The notes beneath the pieces are model-generated. The model was not told the origin of the DNA. It searched no databases and worked only from the letters and a program-made list of their open reading frames with translations. Made by a program: the position numbers and the translations under genes. Shown here piece after piece: positions 30,001-45,000 of a DNA stretch of 64,000 nucleotides (the stretch's first letter is position 1; each line of letters begins with the position of its first letter). The DNA comes from Nipponacmea schrenckii (Eukaryota > Mollusca > Gastropoda > Lottiidae), in NCBI GenBank assembly GCA_030562195.1, contig JAUJPP010000001.1:10718472-10782471 (forward strand). Reading direction: 5' to 3'.

Positions 30001-33000
30001 ATTCCCATACGACATACTTGAGCTGGGTACTATAATGAAATGATAGAGAGCATCTCTTCAGATAAATTAACACTGATGCATAATGAGTGAAAATGTAAAT
30101 AATGGAAATATAACCATAAGAACAGTGAGTGTTTATATCTTTGCTTCAGTCTTCATTGATATTTGCAGAACTCAGTATGGAGTTGCATACGCATTTTCAT
30201 GGCAGCTTTTGAAGTAGAACTCACAACATCCTGCAGCAAAATCTTCAAGATATAAGAACAATTCAAAAGAAGCACAAAATCTTCTGATAAATGAAATAAA
30301 ATATTTACCTTCGAAGCCCATTCATCCATTGCAATACCACTATTACAATCATTGATAATACTCAGATTCATCTGTTGTAGAGTTTTACCTACTGATTCTT
30401 TTAATTTATACAACCAACTTTCTACACCATCAGTTAATGTTACCTACAAAATAAATTGAATTTTTTTAACACTTTAAGCTCAGAAATACAAAAATACAAT
30501 TACACTTTGATTTGAAAGTAAGGATGAAAAGGCATTTCATATCCACAAGGAAAGGGAGTAGGTAATTTGTAATTTTTACACTGGAATTGGCATATGTCTA
30601 ACTTGCCTTCAAAACATACTGCAAAAGGCAATTTGAACAATAATCATATATATTTTTGTTATAGACCCCTCCCATCCAATGCAGTATACTTTTTAAAATA
30701 TCCGGATCATAGCCATGAGAACTAAGAACAAAGAACAAAGAACTGAACAGATATATAGTTGTACCTGTTCTTGTAATACCAATGTTTCTCCATCATAACT
30801 ATGTACAGCTTTAGCATCCATGATAATAACATCATCTACTAGTCCTTCAGATGGTAACATAGTAGGTATATTCTGTAATGAGGCTGGATTTAAACTCTAA
30901 AATACAGAATATTTTAATTTAAGAGAAATTTTATAGAACCTAAATATTGTAACAAGGTGATATCTTTCATATATAGAATATTCATAATGCAATTACTTTA
31001 GATGTTGCATAATCATAATTTTCTTGTAGACAAAATGTTAAGAGAAGAAAGGTAACTGTATTCTTCAAGACAAAATAATAAGAACTCTAGCCTAAAAATA
31101 ATGGTAACATTTAACAAATACAATAAATCAATATAAAGTAAACAGTAATAAAGATGTGTATACACCATGCCTCAAATACAATACAGAAATATAGATATCA
31201 TATATACATTCAAATAACATTATCAAAAAATTACATAGCTTTAAATACAATATAATATAAAACTTTGGCATGGTAGCAGATAGAAATTATAAACGGTTTG
31301 ATCATTGAAGAAAGTCACGAACACTTATTCAATATTAAAGATAAATGCATCATAAAAGGGACCATGATGCTATAATTTGTATTATATTTTGTATTATTAC
31401 TGCCAACAAATGACAATAACACATGTATTTGTATTATATATTGCGTTGTATTGTATTGTTATTTCTGATGTACTTTTGTACTATATTCAATTATTCATGT
31501 TATTTTTAAAAAACCATTGTAAATTTGTATTGATATTTGTATCCTTCCCACAAAGGGTGTTTATGCATTAAAATCTCTCTGTCATCCAATAAACCATCGT
31601 CAAATTTGATTATTTTATTAGGCACCTAAAATAAATCATTTTCGAGCTATGTTACATTGAAATGAATCCAATGGGCTAATCAAACACAGGTTACTACTTT
31701 ATAAGAAAGACTTGACAGAGATGGAACATATAAAAAAAAACATATTTAATTAATAGTGCGCAATTTCAAATCACACGTGATTCAGAAATTAACACTATAA
31801 AAAGCACTCTTTCAATTTCTTCAAAGGTGTCATCAAAACTGAACAAAAATTTGAAAAGCATAAATTAGACAGAACAAAATCATATAACACATTTCTTACA
31901 GATCTAGATGTATCTTGATTGGTTCTAGATTTTGTTTGCCCTGGTGATTTCTTAGATCCTTTATTTTTCTTGTCCTTTTATAAAGAAAGGAAATTTTGTG
32001 ATTTACAAAGCTGCTGACAGCGGTGTCAAGATTATATGATTATTACTGATCATAAAGCAAATTGACTTAAAATGCTATGTTCTCCATCCCATACAATAAA
32101 ATAATACTAATGATGAATATAGACCTCAACCATAAGAAACAAAGCTAAGACCCAGCAATTAAGCAATTTCTGTCATTCTTAAAACTATCATGCTATCAGA
32201 GCAAGATTTGATTTCATGTAGCCTATCCACAATTTTGGATTGAGAGACTTGTTAAAGGAAAAAAAGTTTGCCACTTTTTAAAACTAAGGAGTTCACTATA
32301 AAACTTAAAAGCCCACTAGATTCAAAAAAATATTTTACAATTTATTTTTTAGTTAAAAAGATGATAGCCTTAAACTAGTGCTTGGAAAAATTGTCAATAT
32401 TTGCAGATCTCTTTAAAAATTGTCATAAAAATGCTTCATGGAAGACAAGAGAGAATAAAACATATGATATTTGACAGTTTTATAGAAATCTACAGTGCTG
32501 AAAGCCGATATATCTACTACATGTTTACCTCATCACCATATACATCCTATTAAGGTAAGGTTATACAACATTACTTATAACTCAATATCCTTCTCTTTTA
32601 TATTCAGATAATTAAATTCAGTATTTTAATAAATATATCCAGGCAAGTTATGGGTTAATGACTTTCCTTAAAGCTAGACATCCCTTAAAATTTGGACTTA
32701 AAATTTGGACTATATCATTTTTACCATCACTGCAGATCATCAGAAATATTCAGATTGTATTAAACAAAAAAACATAACGAGGTCTAATCTTATTGGTTCT
32801 GAAAATTTTCTATTTCATTAATTTGGAGTGAAGCAGCCAATAGACAGGTTGAAATGAATGTGAAACTTACGTGTACTTGTGCTAGACGTTTATCTATTTT
32901 AGGTGGGGTGTTGGTACGTGCTGATAATGGTGATATAATACTAGGTGTACGGGTACGTGGTGATGTTTTCCTACCCGAACTTAATATTTCATCACTATCA

Positions 33001-36000
33001 TCATCATTATTATTATCACCACACTTCTCTAGTTTAACATCATGTATCTGACTGAAGATTGATCTGAAAACAGCCAATTCACATCACATTTGACAGGTAC
33101 AAATTGAAAGCAATTTTATATGTAGATTCAATATAGAGAAATATGACATTTGCCAGATCTACAAATCAATGTCTTGAATTTTGGATGAAAATGAAATGAC
33201 ATAAATAAATGGAGTTTTACGTCCTACTCTTCTGATTAATTTGGATGAAAATACTAACCTTAAGTGAGGTCTTACAGACTCCAGATCATTGGGTCGACTC
33301 AATATAGCTAATAATATAGTATCAGAGACAAAATAAAACCTGGGAAAGGCTTTCCTTTTATTGTCTAAATATATAACTAATGATTTAAAACAGATCTCTA
33401 ATTCTTCTTGCATATGTCTTAATACAACACCCTTTGGTACTTCTCCACCATAGCAACACTGAAAGAATAATAATACCTTTACTAAGATGACTGAACTATG
33501 TCTTCAATGATATTATAAAAAAAAATATATTAAGAAAGTTAAAATTGAGCTTTATCAGCAGATATTTTTCTAGAAAACAATTCAATCATGCCCAACAATT
33601 CATTGAATGCATTTCTCCTCATCCTGTGTTTTCAGAATTTCTGTAACTTACATGTATCTACTTCAGTTGTACTTACCTGGAGAACATTTCTGGTATCAAA
33701 GGCTCTTTTCATCATCTTTGTCCAACCTTTATCTATTCTAGAAAATCTCTTGGCTTCTTGTGGCAATTCCTGCAAATTACCCATGATTTTTTTTACCACT
33801 AATTTACCACTGACAGATAAGTCTCAAAAATTAATGGGAAAAGACAAGTTCTCAATACAACAAGTTTCTTTAACTTAAATACAAAGACAATCAAAGGAAT
33901 GAAGTAAAACTATTTTTGCCTGGATTCAGAGTCTGTGTCAAAAGCACATTTTAAATTGGTCCTGGAATGAGCTTAACTAAACTATACAGCTAGTGAAGAT
34001 ACTGATAAAAGTACAAAATTACAATTACATTAAATTACATATGTCTTACCTTAACAGCCAGAGAATTACTAAAAACAGCCTCTAGATACTGCCATACATC
34101 TTGTACTTCTAGCCACAACTCTAATACTTCAGCTACTTCTTTTAATTTTTCAGCCCAAGATGCAGCTTCATCTCGTAAAGGGCCAATATATCTTGATGTC
34201 AACATACCAGCTAACAGAGCTTGAGCATCTTCTAACTGCTCTAATAAACGCTCAGTAAATGCTTTATCTAAATACATGGGACCCCGTTTTTTGTAATGTT
34301 CAAAATTCAAGACTTGTTCTGTCCATTCTTCTTCTGTTTGTCTCATTTTAATTTCTAGTTCTAATTCTCTACTGGCACCACGGCAGATATCTTGTATTTC
34401 TGATTTATATCTAGATAAACATATTTCAATATATCATATAAAAAAATCATGGAATGTAAAAGGGAATTGCTCATGACATTTATATGTTTTGTGAGAAGAA
34501 AATATAATGAGCTCGGCATCCTACAATGAGCTTTGTATTGGGCAATGTAGGAAGAAGCACTTCATACTACACTGGAATTTTGCCTGAGAAGCAATTTACG
34601 ATATAAGACTATTAACAAACATCCATGAAAGTATTTATGGCAAAGTTGAACCTAGCACCTTACAGATCAGTGAGCAACCGTCTAACCAACACCAATGGGA
34701 ATAATGTCTAATAAGCAAATTTTTAAAAATCTTACTTTATTAATTCAATATCTAAGAGATGACACAATTTAAATACATTAGCCTCTAACTGGAATGAACT
34801 TCCTGTCACCTGCATAACTTGCAACCAATGGCGATTTCTTATTTCCTGAAAATCCAGATTGCTAATCAGTCTTTGTATCACAAATAGAAGTATATACACA
34901 ATAATTGGCAAGAGGTTATTATTTGGGAGCATATTTCCGCTATAAATTTTCTTTTGATATCATCAGAAAGGAAATTCTATTAAAGGAATACCGTGTCTCA
35001 GCATGAACATAAAATTTTAGTTCTCAAGAATGATCAATATGAGCATATATTCATTAGTGAACTTTTTTGGTGTCAAAAAGTAATAGAATCCCTTAAAATC
35101 TGGAAAAATTATTAAGCGTTTTTCAATAATAAAATGCATCTTTATCGATAATAAGTTATTTTTTTGTTGATAATCATTTATTATTTTATGTTATTTGTGA
35201 CAGCAGATATCTTTACTGATGAATAGCGCTCAAGACCTATTATCCCTTTAAGCAACCTTTTTTAAAATTAAAAAATTATAATGCAAAATTATATTGGTCA
35301 AATATCTGTTTTATTTCTAATGCAAAGTTTTCAGCTGTTTCCACTAAGAAGCATGAATAAGAAAAATATATGTAAAAAAAAAATAGTCATAGTACAATAA
35401 TCAATATAATTGTGAATGGTGCCATGATAAGCTTATAGATTTTGCAGACCCATGTTAATGAAGCAGGGACAAAATATAAGGATCCAGATATTAGGCATGG
35501 CAAAAATGGCTTGTTGTGTCTTTTCAACTATTCTGTGCTGAAGACTTTAAAACTAGATTTTTATATATCAGAAGCAAATAATTTCCAGAATGCTTCTCAA
35601 CTAAAAATAACCTATATTTCTTTTATATCTTTACTCACAGTGAGTTGAAATTGTTCATCCTTTTGCTAGAAAACATTTAACAAAATAAAATCAACTTACA
35701 TCCAAACACATCATCCAAACTTTCAAGCATTTGACATAAGAGATCAAAGTGTTGTCATTTTATTTGTGATGCAAATATTGGGAGCTTGTCATTAGAAAGG
35801 TCATTTATTATAATCATTATATTTACTTCAAGAAATCTAATTGGTTATATTGTGATAAAATCAACAAATTTAGGGGAAGTTAAATATTGCTGATAACAGC
35901 AAAATTGCAAATAAATTGTGACTTATAAAAAACAACAACTCACTTGCAACCCAAAAAAAATATTTTCAAACATCACCAAAATACACAACTAATCAAGGCA

Positions 36001-39000
36001 AAAATAAAACAAACCTTTGAAGCAAGATTATGTAGTAGAGGAAATACTTCTAGATATGTTTGTAGTTTAGTTTTTAAATCATTATAAGCATCCCAATCTT
36101 TCAGTTTACTTGGTAAAGCTAAACATTCATCCCAGTAGGTCTCAGTCTAAAAACAGAAAAAAGGAGTTATCGATTTTACATTCAAGAGCTTTGAATAGAT
36201 ATATGAAGGACAACTATCAACAATCTGTTTAATTCAGATGAGAAAAGATGATCATTGTAGAAAAACTTTTAAACAAGAATTCATGGGCAGACCATGTAAT
36301 TGTGTATTGGGCCTAATTCTGACCCATATAAAATAAAGAGTTTATTATTATTATTATTTTTATGTTACCTCCATTGAAGCAGCTTCAAGATCAACATCAG
36401 CCCATAAGGTATCTCTAAATTTATTGTCAAATTTGATAAACTTCTGGAACAATCCATAAAGCTGACTTAACAAATCTAATTCCTGAAAATAAAGTTGAAA
36501 TTCATATGCAAAGACTTCCTTATAACTGATAATTGAGAATCAATACAATAATGGTGCGCACAGCCAGCTTTCCAGCTTTCTAGAACGTGACACCACATCC
36601 AAAGTAGGTTTGTTAACACCTGAATCATTTTCATCCTGTGCTTTCTAACTCTAATAACTACTAGTAGGTTTATGTAAAAACTTTACCTCGCCTGTTTTGT
36701 CTAATTCAGGGAATGGTTTACATGGAATGCCAAATAATTTAGATACAGAATCTAAAGTCTTTCGTTTGGCATCATACTGGGTATATCTATTCTGGAAGTC
36801 TTGTAATCTAGATACAGCTTCCGCTGGTGGAATACCAGGAACTGCTGGTCCTTGTGCATCAAATGCATTTCGGAATTGTATGACTTCAACTACAAAAGTC
36901 TGAAAAGCACAATAATTGTATGTGAAGGCTGTGTTTGAGCAATATCATCTTTCTAAAAAATGGAGTCCAAAGGTTAACAAAAACAAAAGATTGATTGGAA
37001 TGGCTTTGGGGCTCAATATTATCACCATCATTAAAAACATGATTACCTTGACTTGTTTATCCAGTTCTTGTTCAAATGCTCCTCTTCTTTCCTTTAATAA
37101 TACTTCTCGAACTTGATCGGCTAATTCTATTAATTCTTGCCATTTCTCTCTCAATTCATCAACTTGTTCTACCTCATTACGTGGTAAACGTAACTCAAAT
37201 TCTCTATAATAAAACAATAATATTTTTTTCACAATGTCTTTTATCTTGTATGGATTCCCTATCCAAACATCCATTTTTACTCTAATTGAATATATGTCAA
37301 ATTGAAGTTGTGGTAGACCTCAATACTGGGGTCTGATTCTCTTGTGTTGAAATCATTTGCATTTGATTGTCAATCACTAAAAATTGTTTTTAAACTCTTT
37401 TTTTTTAAAAATCCAAACAGATTAATGTATTTCTTAAAATCTGGATATAAGTTTTTGAGAATAAGGCTCAGGGTAGAAGTTTTGATATTTGACAATCATA
37501 CCTTAGTTTAGAATACATAGTTTCAATAGGTAAATAGACAGCATCAATTTTATTTTCCATATCACGAAGATCTTCTAGTAGATGTAATGAACTATTTAAT
37601 TGATCTAATGATTGTACAAATTGTTCTAATCTCTTCTTAACATTCTCTCTATAACTTACTGCACTGTCTAACTTTTTCTGAAATTCACAATTAAGAGTCA
37701 AAGAGTCTATCATACTATAGTAATAGTCGTTCATTAGGTAGTCTGCAATTCTGAAATGAGAGAACTTTGCCTCAAAAATTTTCTTCAATTCTGGATAAAG
37801 CTATGCAAAGAAAAATTTTGCAATTGTCAATTGTGCAAATAAATGCTTTAGGAAAAAAAGACATTAAGTTCACACAATAAATCATATCCAAATGATCATC
37901 CCAGTAGATTAAAATAAACACATTTACCAACCTTTGCTTCTTCATGCAGAACAGTAGCAAACTTAGTTTTCCAAGCCATTGCAAATCCATGGAGAGCATC
38001 TTTGATAGGGTCAGTATACAGACAAACAGATCCAACTGGTAATATAGTGGGTATGTTTAATACTTTCTTCTCAAAAGATAGAAATCTTTCAACTTCTCTC
38101 TTGATAGCCACAATACCAGGGTCGGCAGCAATAAATTCATGGAAATTACCATGCATATCATCTTTCCATAGAAAATTATAATAACTAAAGTGATATAGAT
38201 GTTTATGTACGTAACTTTGTAGGTCTGGAAAAACAAGAATAATATTTTATATGATTATGTGCAAATAGTGATATATAATTTCAAGGCAGGGACTTTCAAA
38301 AAAACATGTTTTTCAAATCTGCAGACAAGTTTTATTCAGTCTATTATCTATGATGAATATATCATTGATATTCTAAGTAGTGATGTGCCAGAATTGATGA
38401 ATATGCAATTTCACATTCTGAACTTTCCAGAAAGAGGTTTCTGTTTCTTGTCAGAACCAAAGTCAGCCCTCTACAAATATTCAAATATTGCAGGGGACAA
38501 CCCAAAACTAATCTTGATGGTGCTTCATCATTAGCTTAATGAGCTATTTTAAAAAGTAATAAAAAACCTTCTATAACAGATGCTAATTGTTGTTGTAATT
38601 CTATGACTTTATCATCAGTTGATATCTCAGGGTAAAATTCTTCATCACCATGAATACCTAACCAACTTATATCTACAACGAATTAAAAGCCATTAACAAA
38701 GAAAAAAGAAGAACAAGTTCCAAAGCACCAAAGAACATAACTATTGAATCTGAATATGAATGTCAGTAACCTTTCAAAGGAATGTAATTTCAAAATTTCA
38801 CAATTTTACATTTGAGATTAAAGAAATGCATTCATTTCATTACCATGACAATTTGAAGTGGGACATTTTATTGAAAATATACTTACTTTTGTTAGTCTGC
38901 AGAATAGCATTAGAGACATCAGTTATAGCTCTCTGTACCACATCTAATTCTGGTTCTACTATTATATTAGGTATATCAAATTTTACTTGAATTTCAAACC

Positions 39001-42000
39001 TATAACAAAATAACAGTACTTTTTTACAAACTTTATGTCAAAAAACACAAGTCAACAGATAATTCATGTAAATGAGCTCCCCATGTGAATAGACACTTTA
39101 TAGAAATATCAGTCTGATATAATCACAATCTTTAAGAGAAATGAATTAAACAAACTTACTGTAAATGTGTGACTTCTGTAAGATCTTTGTCATCACCTGA
39201 CCATGTCATATTAGATAACATTGACATTCCAGTATCAGGTCGGTCTGATAGAGCTGATCCTAGCCGACTATAGGGTGTACCTCGTCTACTACCAGGGCGA
39301 GGTGATATTGTACACTCACTAGAGAAGGTTGATCCTGGTGTAATAGGTCGAAGTTTTTCTACTGTACAGCCAGAAGCATCAGCTAATGTTGATAATGATC
39401 TACAGACAGAACTCAATACAGCTTCATAGACTTGATCATGATAATAAGCTTAAAGAAAAAGACAGTAAACAATAATTTTCTTTAAAGCATGTGGGTGTAG
39501 GGTTTGGTTTCTTCAATAAACTTTTTTGGCAATACCACCCAAACCACAGATTTCATATTTTACAGAAAACATTCTTAAAAAAAATTATTACCTATTAGTT
39601 TATAAACTAAAGCTTCCTCTAATACAGCTTTCTCTTTTTCTCTCTGTACCTCTTCTTCATCAATAATTAACATCATCTTTTTATCTTTATTTCTACCAGA
39701 TTCACCCTATATATTAATATAAATATTATACTTTAATTTACTTAATCAATTATTAACATCATCTTTTTATCTTTATTTCTACCTGATTCACTCTATATAT
39801 TAATATAAATATTATACTTTAATTACTTAATCAATAATTAACATCATCTTTTTATATTTATTTCTACCTGATTCACTCTATATATTAATATAAATATTAT
39901 ACTTTAATTACTTAATCAATAATTAACATCATCTTTTTATCTTTATTTCTACCTGATTCACTCTATATATTAATATAAATATTATACTTTAATTACTTAA
40001 TCAATAATTAACATCATCTTTTTATCTTTATTTCTAATTACCTTAATATTAAAAAAAAGTATAATTCTACTTTCCCTATATATTAATATAAATATTATAC
40101 TTTAATTACTTAATCAATAATTAACATCATCTTTTTATCTTTATTTCTACCTGATTCACCTATATATTAATATAAATATTATACTTTAATTACTTAATCA
40201 ATAATTAACATCATCTTTTTATCTTTATTTCTACCTGATTCACCCTATATATTAATATAAATATTATACTTTAATTACTTAATCAATGATTAACATCATC
40301 TTTTTATCTTTATTTCTACCTGATTCACCCTATATATTAATATAAATATTATACTTTAATTACTTAATCAATAATTAACATCATCTTTTTATCTTTATTT
40401 CTACCTGATTCACCCTATATATTAATATAAATATTATACTTTAATTACTTAATCAATATTAACATCATCTTTTTATTTTATTTCTACCTGATTCACTCTA
40501 TATATTAATATAAATATTATACTTTAATTACTTAATCAATAATTAACATCATCTTTTTATCTTTATTTCTACCTGATTCACCGTATATATTAATATAAAT
40601 ATTATACTTTAATTACTTAATCAATAATTAACATCATCTTTTTATCTTTATTTCTACCTGATTCACTCTATATATTAATATAAATATTATACTTTAATTA
40701 CTTAATCAATAATTAACATCATCTTTTTATCTTTATTTCTACCTGATTCACCGTATATATTAATATAAATATTATACTTTAATTACTTAAGCAATAATTA
40801 ACATCATCTTTTTATCTTTATTTCTACCTGATTCACTCTATATATTAATATAAATATTATACTTTAATTACTTCATCAATAATTAATATCTTTTTATCTT
40901 TATTTCACCTGATTCACTCTATATATTAATATAAATATTATACTTTAATTACTTAATCAATAATTAACATCATCTTTTTATCTTTATTTCTCCTGATTCA
41001 CTCTATATATTAATATAAATATTATACTTTAATTACTTAATCAATAATTAACATCATCTTTTTATCTTTATTTCACCTGATTCACTCTATATATTAATAT
41101 AAATATATACTTTAATTACTTAATCAATAATAAACATCATCTTTTTATCTTTATTTCTCCTGATTCACTCTATATATTAATATAAATATTATACTTTAAT
41201 TACTTAATCAATAATTAACATCATCTTTTTATCTTTATTTCTACCTATTCACCTATATATTAATATAAATATTATACTTTATTACTTAATCAATAATAAC
41301 ATCATCTTTTTATCTTTATTTCTCCTGATTCACTCTATATATTAATATAAATATTATACTTTAATTACTTAATCAATAATTAACATCATCTTTTTATCTT
41401 TATTTCTATCTTATTCACCTATATAATAATATAAATATTAACTTTAGTTACTTAATCAATAATTAACATCATCTTTTTATTTTATTTCTCCTATTCACTC
41501 TATATATTAATATAAATATTATACTTTAATTACTTAATCAATAATTAATCATCTTTTTATCTTTATTTCTACTATTCACCTATATATATATAATAATATA
41601 AATATTAACTATTTTTACCTATTCACTCTATATATTAATATAAATATTATACTTTAATTACTTATCAATAATTAATATCTTTTTATCTTTATTTCTACCT
41701 GATTCACTCTATATATTAATATAAATATTATACTTTAATTACTTAATCATATTAACATCATCTTTTTATTTTATTTCTACCTGATTCACTCTATATATTA
41801 ATATAAATATTATACTTTAATTACTTAATCAATAATTAAATATCTTTTTATCTTTATTTCACCTGATTCACTCTATATATTAATATAAATATTATACTTT
41901 AATTACTTAATCAATAATTAACATCATCTTTTTATTTTATTTCTCCTGATTCACTCTATATATTAATATAAATATTATACTTTAATTACTTAATCAATAA

Positions 42001-45000
42001 TTAACATCATCTTTTTATCTTTATTTCACCTGATTCACTCTATATATTAATATAAATATATACTTTAATTACTTAATCAATAATAAACATCATCTTTTTA
42101 TCTTTATTTCTCCTGATTCACTCTATATATTAATATAAATATTATACTTTAATTACTTAATCAATAATTAACATCATCTTTTTATCTTTATTTCTACTAT
42201 TCACCTATATATAATATAAATATTATACTTTATTACTTAATCAATAATAACATCATCTTTTTATCTTTATTTCTCCTGATTCACTCTATATATTAATATA
42301 AATATTATACTTTAATTACTTAATCATAATTAACATCATCTTTTTATCTTTATTTCTATCTTATTCACCCTATATAATAATATAAATATTAACTTTAGTT
42401 ACTTAATCAATAATTAACATCATCTTTTTATTTTATTTCTCTATTCACTCTATATATTAATATAAATATTATACTTTAATTACTATCAATAATTATCATC
42501 TTTTTATCTTTATTTCTACTATTCACCTATATATAATAAAATTAACTTTATTACTTAATCATATTAACATCATCTTTTTATTTTATTTCTATCTAATTCA
42601 CTTATATATTATATAAATATTAACTTTAATTACTTTATAATAATAATCATCTTTTTATCTTTTTTCTACCGATTCACCTATATATTAATATAAATATTAT
42701 ACTTAATTACTTAATCATTGATTAAATCATCTTTTTATCTTTATTTCTACAATTCACATATATATATATAATATAAATATAACTATCTACCTATTCACCC
42801 TATATATTAATATAAATATTATACTTTAATTACTTAATCATTGATTAACATCATCTTTTTTACTACCAGATTCACCCTATATAATTAATATAAATATTAT
42901 ACTTTAATTACTTAATCATTGATTAATATCATCTTTTTATCTTTATTTCTACCTGATTCACCCTATATATTAATATAAATATTATACTTTAATTACTTAA
43001 TCAATAATTAACATCATCTTTTTATCTTTATTTCTACCTGATTCACTCTATATATTAATATAAATATTATACTTTAATTACTTAATCAATAATTAACATC
43101 ATCTTTTTATCTTTATTTCTACCTGATTCACTCTATATATTAATATAAATATTATACTTTAATTACTTCATCTTTATTTTTTATCTAATGAACACACAAT
43201 ATAATTCTAGAATTTTCATCTTTTATTTGATGAACCATTTTGCTAAAGCTATTAGAGAAACATTTATACTTTATATATTTAGAATGAATTTTTGAGTGAA
43301 AAATTTAAAAGTGTCCTCTTATTGCTGGAAAAATCTGTTTTTATCAATGACAATGATAAGAAGTAGTCATAAACATGAATAGTTATAAAACTAACAACAT
43401 TTGAAATATTTGATGAGAACAGATTAAACCAAGAAATATTAAGAGTAAGATATGGTCAATGTAGCAAGAACTGGGGAAAACAAATGCAATGAAAAGATGA
43501 ATAAATGTATCTCTTAACAAGATAAATATGCCGGAATTAAGACAGAATAAATACAAACTAGACTCTGTTTTCTCTTGGAAAATAATCCTCCTACAGATTT
43601 CAGCAAATTTTTTTCATTCTTGGGTTTTGTGTGTCTGGATTTTGACTGAAGAGACATCTTGGAATTACTGGAACTTTTCATGATAATAGAGTAATCCTGA
43701 AAGCCAGAAGTGGGTTAGAAGCAACAAAGGGGAAAAAATGAAGAAGATAATTTGCAAAAACAAAAATGTAAATGCTCAAAATCAAACTCAAATCAGGCCA
43801 AGTATTCTTGAACCCAAGGATAGCTTAGAAACAGAGTTAAATGTAAAGATCTTAGGAGATCCTAGAGCTATTACTTGGCCAGGTTGTGATTACTCAAAAT
43901 CAACTTGTGTTAAAATCAACATTATCACTGTTAAAAATCAGATAATGATTATCCAATAATCAGACAGAATGATTATCCAAAATTAGGAAAGCATGATGAT
44001 TAAAAAAACAAGACAGTATGAATAATAAAAAATCAGACTCTTGATAATGATCAATTATATTTTGTTCTGCATAGAGAAAATAACAATACCAAACCTAATT
44101 CTTTTTTCTACATACTATTTACAGGGGAAACTTATATTCCTGAGAGTTGTAAAAAATTATCAATTAATAATTTCAAAACAATAATTCATTGAAAATTCCA
44201 AACATGGTATAGAAATAAAGAACTAAGATTGGCATTGTACAGAAAGGTGAAAGACTATATCACTACACTACTGAAAACAAGGAATTTAGAATCTGGACTA
44301 AGTCTTTAGTTCTAAAACTAAAAGCATGATTGTACAGTTTATACCTTTTTCTTACTATCAGTGCCATTTATTTTCTACAATTGATAAATGTGATATATTT
44401 GAAGAAATTTATTCAGGTTGTGAATATAAAAATTGATATTACAAGATTTTGGAGTAAAAAATCTGAGCAAGAAATAGCAATTAAAACCATCATTCATAGG
44501 CTTCGTACAATGGAATGAAAATATTGAATTTGGTGGAATTAGAAGTCATAGATTATGACACAAAATTCAATAGTTTGGGTCCATTCTGTTCTATTTGCAT
44601 TACCAATTTTCACTTGAGTTCATTTCTCTATAAATCAGTTGATGGAAGGGGATGTTGGCTTTTACTACCCATTGGTGCAAGTGCAATACAGGGAAGATGG
44701 GGTAAACTACCATACCACCACCAGTGATGAATATGAAGAGAGACTTAACTAAAGTTAACTAACCTTTTTGGTACTAAGTAAGTTAGCTACACTCTGTAAA
44801 CCTTCTACTACAGTTTGTACATATTGATTTAACTGTTGAGATCTATCTTCTATACCCTCTAACATTTTATCTCGGAACTCAACAGGTGACTAGAAACAAA
44901 TAATTTTCAAATTTGAATTTAACCTTGGTAAATGAAATTAATATGTGCAAGGTGATTTACCTATTGGGGAACATAGTTTAATTTGCTGGGTTTAATTTGT

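Noticed and set aside
39707..43165. Regular direct repeats resembling a CRISPR array
   Set aside because: Units are tandem without distinct spacers, AT-rich, inside an intron of an animal gene, and derived from the adjacent exon.
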